DNA of 64,000 nt from Methylophaga sp. (GTDB lineage: Bacteria > Pseudomonadota > Gammaproteobacteria > Nitrosococcales > Methylophagaceae): assembly GCA_002706095.1 (NCBI GenBank), contig PAJP01000001.1:62001-126000 (forward strand), read 5' to 3'. The position numbers were made by a program, and so were the translations under genes. The notes beneath the pieces are model-generated. The model was not told the origin of the DNA, ran no database searches, and worked only from the letters and a program-made list of their open reading frames with translations. Below are positions 61,878 through 64,000 of the stretch, piece after piece. Numbering within the stretch: position 1 is the first letter of the stretch; each line of letters opens with the position of its first letter.

Positions 61878-63355
61878 CCCAGCAACTCCTTCAGCATTTG
61901 AAGTGCTCGCCCACGCTCTTTATCCAATTGCTCTATTTCAGCAATGATTTTTGCCGGTGGATCATATTCGACTTGTTCATACACCACTTCTTTATAGCAG
62001 TTGATACTTAAATCCCAGTCGTTTTGTTTGATTTCATCAAACGGCACCATAAAGCTTTTATCGGCTCGTTGACGATTAATCTCTTTATCACGCTGTTTAA
62101 AGCGTTGGATGATATCGTCAATATCGTTATTTTTAATCGGGCTACGTTTGTCATCCAGTGAATAACCATCAGCTTGCATATCGTAAAACCAGACATTGTC
62201 TGTGCCGCCATTATTGGTTTTGGTAAAGATTACCACTGCAGTACTCACCCCTGCGTATGGTTTAAACACGCCACTGGGCATTGAAATGATGGCTTCAAGG
62301 CGTTGCTTTTCAACGAGTGTTTGGCGTAATTGTTTATGGGCATTAGATGAACCAAATAACACGCCATCGGGAATAATCACAGCACAGCGACCACCGATTT
62401 TGAGCATGCGTAACATCAAGGCAATAAACAGTAGCTCTGTTTTTTTGGTTTTCACGGTTTTGAGTAATGAGCTTTCCACGCCGTCGTAATCTAAAGAGCC
62501 TTTAAATGGTGGGTTAGCTAAAATCAAACTGTATTGATCTCGGCTGGCCGCATTGGCTTCACCTAAAGCATCCTGACCAATAAGATTCGGGCGTTCAACC
62601 GCATGGAGCTGCAGGTTCATTGCCGCTATGCGTAGCATGGTGCTATCAAACTCGATACCGGTGAACATATCGCTATTGAAATGTTCACGGAAAGTTTGGT
62701 CATGTAACCAGTCAGGATGATGATGGTAAATATATTCGCCTGAAGCCACTAAAAATCCTGCGGTGCCACAGGCGGGATCGCATATCGTGTCTTCACGATT
62801 AGGTTCCATCATTTCCACTATCATTTTGATGATATGGCGTGGCGTGCGAAATTGACCATTGGTGCCAGCCGTGGCGATTTTCGATAATAAGTATTCATAG
62901 AGATCGCCCTTGGTATCACGATCAGCCATTTGAATACTGTTAATCATTTGCACAACTTGATCCAGCACTTTTGGCGTGGGGATCATAAACGTCGCACCTT
63001 TCATATATTGAGCAAATACGCCTGCTTGATCACCCAGTTGTTTCATATGCTCAAATACGGTCAAGCCATCTGCTTCTGGCTGTGGCTGAGTAAATAAGTT
63101 GAACATCGTTTGAGGTTCTAGCTCACGAAAGCTATGCCAGCGAAAGCATTGTTGATTGGGACCGTAAAAGGCTTTTTGACTTCGTTTCCCAGCCACACTG
63201 GCTTTCTTTTCTTCAAGTTGTTCAATTTCGTCCAGACGACGAATGAATAAGAGATAGGTGAATTGTTCGATGACCGTAAGTGGGTTACTTATCCCACCTG
63301 TCCAGAATGTTTCCCATATTTTATCGACTTGGCTTTTGATTTCACCGGTGAGCAT
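61874..63355 (-). CDS. hsdM: type I restriction-modification methyltransferase subunit (HsdM)
   Basis: 493 residues. N-terminal HsdM helical domain (QVDKIWETFWTGGISNPLTVIEQFTYLLFIRRLDE). SAM motif DPACGTAGFLVAS near 196 and catalytic NPPFKG near 282: N6-adenine methylase. First gene of the operon; its start is 204 bp from divergent hflK, the shared region holding both promoters. Confidence 0.96.
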   Translation of the reverse strand: MLTGEIKSQVDKIWETFWTGGISNPLTVIEQFTYLLFIRRLDEIEQLEEKKASVAGKRSQKAFYGPNQQCFRWHSFRELEPQTMFNLFTQPQPEADGLTVFEHMKQLGDQAGVFAQYMKGATFMIPTPKVLDQVVQMINSIQMADRDTKGDLYEYLLSKIATAGTNGQFRTPRHIIKMIVEMMEPNREDTICDPACGTAGFLVASGEYIYHHHPDWLHDQTFREHFNSDMFTGIEFDSTMLRIAAMNLQLHAVERPNLIGQDALGEANAASRDQYSLILANPPFKGSLDYDGVESSLLKTVKTKKTELLFIALMLRMLKIGGRCAVIIPDGVLFGSSNAHKQLRQTLVEKQRLEAIISMPSGVFKPYAGVSTAVVIFTKTNNGGTDNVWFYDMQADGYSLDDKRSPIKNNDIDDIIQRFKQRDKEINRQRADKSFMVPFDEIKQNDWDLSINCYKEVVYEQVEYDPPAKIIAEIEQLDKERGRALQMLKELLG

Positions 63356-63559
63356 GTAGCAACTTTTTAGAATGATTTATGAAGGAGAATGATTTTCCAT
63401 TATTAAGCCAGGGCTGACAAGAATATCTGTTTTCCATCAAATTTGATTGGCTGTCTATTTTTACCTGATTATCCAAACTCAAAAATTGATTTTGATCCGT
63501 TTCCTTACATAGCCGCTCCTTAATAGTAGACTGGACGCTCTTTTTAACTGGAGAGAGAA

Positions 63560-64000
63560 ATGATCCAATCTGTAAAAGGTAATGGTCGAGAGCCTGATGG
63601 CCCGCCAGACCTGTTTGAATTAATGAAAAAGTTGACTGGTGGTGGGCGCGGCCGTGGCCGTTCACCTGGCAATTTTGGTGGTGGTGTTATTGCCATTATC
63701 CTGGTTGTTTTGCTGGTTTGGGGCGCCATGACGTCTTTTTACACGGTGCAACCCGAGCAACGTGCTGTGGTGAAACGCTTCGGTTCCGTTACGGGTATTA
63801 CTGATCCTGGTCTTCATTTCAAAATTCCTTTTGGCATAGACAAAATACAGCTGGTCGCTACCGAGCGCGTATTGAAACAAGAGTTTGGTTTTAGCACATT
63901 GAAAACCCGCCAAGGCGAGCGTTCAACTTATAGTGCCGCACAATTTGAAGATGAGTCATTAATGCTCACCGGCGATCTGAACATGATCGATGTTGAATGG
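63560..64000 (+). CDS. hflK: HflK, membrane-bound modulator of FtsH protease (truncated by window end)
   Basis: The first 147 codons are visible from ATG 63560, preceded by GGAGAG. A glycine/arginine-rich cytoplasmic N-terminus (GGGRGRGRSPGNFGGG) precedes one membrane helix (VIAIILVVLLVWGAM), then the SPFH/band-7 domain: SFYTVQPEQRAVVKRFGSVTGITDPGLHFKIPFG. HflK with HflC encloses FtsH and controls its proteolysis. The frame stays open to base 64000. Confidence 0.94.
   Translation, partial: MIQSVKGNGREPDGPPDLFELMKKLTGGGRGRGRSPGNFGGGVIAIILVVLLVWGAMTSFYTVQPEQRAVVKRFGSVTGITDPGLHFKIPFGIDKIQLVATERVLKQEFGFSTLKTRQGERSTYSAAQFEDESLMLTGDLNMIDVEW

Noticed and set aside
63342..63913. Minus-strand frames between hsdM and the window end
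   Set aside because: They lie opposite the clear hflK reading frame on the plus strand.
1..64000. tRNA, rRNA, CRISPR arrays, transposases
   Set aside because: None recognised by eye; a dedicated scan (for example tRNA covariance models) could not be run.

Overview
The window looks like chromosome from a marine, methylotrophic gammaproteobacterium, most likely Methylophaga or a close relative. The housekeeping proteins (RapA, RlmKL, HrpA, YcgN, LapD/LapG, HflK) are gammaproteobacterial in type, base composition is moderately AT-rich, and a formaldehyde-activating-enzyme family gene with highly-expressed-type codon use sits at 43.8 kb. A 28-bp sequence at 51566-51593 matches the XerCD dif site (XerD arm identical to that of E. 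coli), so the window spans the replication terminus. The genus is inferred from gene content only.

Layout. 1-20 kb is mostly housekeeping: the end of an EAL protein, hrpA, a DUF481 outer-membrane protein, a secreted pentapeptide-repeat protein, a nitroreductase, yhbY, rlmKL, an orphan ParA, ppk1, ycgN, an M18 aminopeptidase, a DUF445 protein, a methyltransferase, yigZ and rapA. 20.2-25.9 kb is a tripartite RND efflux operon ending in a terminator. 26.0-34.0 kb is a tightly packed ten-gene run: thermostable-hemolysin/GNAT-like protein, AMP-dependent ligase, heme-oxygenase-like iron enzyme, SDR, TPR protein, two-component system, cupredoxin, FTR1 permease and a probable small outer-membrane barrel. 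It appears to join a small fatty-acyl or amino-acid biosynthetic module to iron uptake and its own regulator. 34.4-38.8 kb is a heavy-metal RND pair with DUF3240. 38.8-41.4 kb is lapD-lapG. 41.6-50 kb mixes an AEC transporter, cinA N-domain, truncated hemoglobin, the Fae homologue, LemA with a GIDE/EF-hand protein, a DinG/YoaA helicase, DUF2237 and a pterin dehydratase.

The terminus region (51.0-51.8 kb) contains an HTH/DUF3653 phage-type gene and dif, flanked by two inverted copies of a 61-bp palindromic repeat; a third, damaged copy lies at 56.1 kb. Next come a CaCA antiporter and a fused secDF. Immediately upstream of secDF is a short secreted protein ending in R-A-P-P-L-A-stop. This is the motif of the RAPP translation-arrest peptides that regulate Sec/YidC genes. 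Its last codons are complementary to the secDF Shine-Dalgarno region. I regard this as the most exciting system in the window: a probable secretion-monitoring arrest peptide controlling secDF.

A complete type I restriction-modification operon (hsdM-hsdS-hsdR plus an unknown 282-residue gene) and the start of hflK close the window. No tRNA, rRNA, CRISPR array or transposase gene was recognised.
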